Below are positions 15,601 to 16,147 of a stretch of DNA of 16,147 nucleotides, piece by piece. A program made the translations under genes and the position numbers. Numbering within the stretch: the stretch's first letter is position 1; the number at the start of each line of letters is the position of its first letter. The DNA lies in the NCBI GenBank assembly GCA_934647305.1, contig CAKUFI010000063.1:1-16147 (forward strand). Direction: 5' to 3'. A model generated the notes under the pieces. It ran no database searches. It saw only the letters and a list, made by a program, of their open reading frames with translations, and was not told the origin of the DNA. This stretch comes from an uncultured Clostridia bacterium. GTDB lineage: Bacteria > Bacillota > Clostridia > Christensenellales > Aristaeellaceae.

Positions 15601-15990
15601 AGGCTGAGCCTGGACCCACTTGCTGCCGCGCATCCTATTGACGAATTCGGGAACCATAAACTAGAGTTCCCGAATTCTCCGGTTTTCCGGGGCTTCCCGG
15701 AAAACTCCTGTCGGCATTGCCGACGCGGGCAGGCTGAGCCTGCACCCACCTGCTGCCGCGCATCCTATTGACGAATTCGGGAACCATAAATTGAAGTTCC
15801 CGAATTCTCCGGTTTTCCGGGGTTTCCCGGAAAACTCCTGTCGGCACTGCTGACTCGGGCAGGCTGAACCTGCACCCACCTGCTGCCGCGCATCCTATTG
15901 ACGAATTCGGGAACCATAAACTAGAGTTCCCGAATTCTCCGGTTTTCCGGTACTCCCCGGAAAACTCTTGTCGGCACTGCCGACTCGCAA
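15601..15990 (+). repeat. Tandem array, three copies of a 130-bp hairpin unit
   Basis: Units start at 15601, 15731 and 15861. Each contains an AGGCTGAGCCTG-type hairpin, a linker containing GCTGCCGCGCATCCTATTGAC, the loop-conserved hairpin (15643-15677, 15773-15807, 15903-15937), a GTTTTCCGG/CCGGAAAAC hairpin and a GTCGGC hairpin. All three main stems are GAATTCGGGAA/TTCCCGAATTC. The loops are CCATAAACTAGAG, CCATAAATTGAAG and CCATAAACTAGAG. Linker and stem match the copy at the end of truA, read from the other strand. Confidence 0.92.
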
Positions 15991-16022
15991 TGAGGGAAGC
16001 GCCATGCGGCGGGGCGATCCTC

Positions 16023-16070
16023 CGGACGGCCGCAGCCGTCCGTCAAATGCGATTCCCTTCAGGGAATCGC
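16023..16070. repeat. Two consecutive perfect hairpins
   Basis: CGGACGGC (16023-16030) pairs with GCCGTCCG (16035-16042) around CGCA, and GCGATTCCC (16049-16057) pairs with GGGAATCGC (16062-16070) around TTCA. The CGCA loop is also used by the next hairpin at 16099. Confidence 0.6.
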
Positions 16071-16098
16071 TCAGACTGTCGAAAAACCCCCGGAGAGC

Positions 16099-16122
16099 TC
16101 GAGAGGGCCGCAGCCCTCTCGA
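16099..16122 (-). repeat. Reduced bulged hairpin, copy f
   Basis: TCGAGAGGGC (16099-16108) pairs with GCCCTCTCGA (16113-16122) around CGCA. The flanks GAGCTC before and GAAC after match copies b and d, but the inner covarying arms are missing. By analogy with the other minus-sense copies, a minus-strand gene may end shortly beyond the window edge. Confidence 0.6.
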
Positions 16123-16147
16123 ACTTTCAATCGCGCCCAGCGGCGTG

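Larger units (their letters stand above)
15587..16147. other. Gene-free repeat region upstream of the pseudouridine synthase gene
   Basis: No supported gene occurs here. It contains three 130-bp tandem units (15601-15990), two further perfect hairpins (16023-16042 and 16049-16070) and a reduced bulged hairpin (16099-16122). Apparent ORFs on the minus strand only translate the repeats. Confidence 0.7.

Noticed and set aside
15587..15619. Longer pseudouridine synthase starting at 15619
   Set aside because: The extra 11 codons consist of the ribosome binding site and repeat edge (GPGSAWGGGN); the ATG at 15586 is better placed.
15450..15879. Small minus-strand ORFs with near-identical residues at 15.45-15.88 kb
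   Set aside because: They translate the 130-bp repeat units and the antisense edge of the neighbouring gene; there is no independent coding signal.
11581..15990. CRISPR arrays
   Set aside because: The tandem units are 120-130 bp with no alternation of short repeats and unique spacers, and there are no cas genes.

Overview
The window reads as chromosomal DNA of a GC-rich member of the Clostridia (Bacillota). Supporting points are the ecfA1-ecfA2-ecfT-truA gene order, a CggR-controlled glycolytic cluster, strong AGGAGG-type ribosome binding sites, and vegetative promoters of TTGACA/TATAAT type with 17-bp spacers. No genus can be named from the sequence alone. Coding sequence is strongly GC-biased, which produces many long antisense ORFs that I treat as shadows.

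Layout: (1) 1-4204, minus strand: ecfA1, ecfA2 and ecfT encode the energising module of a group II ECF vitamin/metal importer. truA follows, but a 729-bp block of repeats separates it from ecfT. (2) 4310-9663, plus strand: cggR with its own promoter and a CggR-like operator, then pgk, a small zinc-ribbon-like membrane protein, tpiA and gpmI. The usual gapA between cggR and pgk is absent. The cluster ends in a perfect 50-bp palindrome next to the gpmI stop codon. (3) 9669-10358, minus: an exported protein of unknown function on markedly AT-richer DNA. (4) 10592-13309, minus: a PHP-domain phosphoesterase-like protein and an FAD-dependent oxidoreductase, separated by an array of four 120-bp repeats. 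(5) 13487-14212, plus: a xylose-isomerase-like TIM-barrel protein, divergently transcribed from the oxidoreductase gene. (6) 14684-15586, minus: an RluA-family pseudouridine synthase, followed by an array of three 130-bp repeats up to the window end.

The least ordinary content is between the genes. Two dispersed families of structured repeats recur. The first (loop-conserved hairpin, six copies) has an 11-bp perfect stem whose sequence changes from locus to locus while the 13-nt loop keeps the consensus CCAYARAYTRRAG. It is usually accompanied by a second hairpin with compensatory changes and a small GTCGGC/GCCGAC hairpin. The second (bulged hairpin, five full copies plus two reduced ones) is a two-part stem with a constant single-base bulge and covarying inner arms. 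Four of its five full copies lie just after a stop codon in the orientation of that gene. Both families also occur beside tandem arrays of 120-130 bp. One loop-conserved copy overlaps the end of truA and supplies its last residues and stop codon. These families look like selected or mobile structured elements rather than random spacer. No CRISPR array, rRNA, tRNA, transposase or complete IS was seen.
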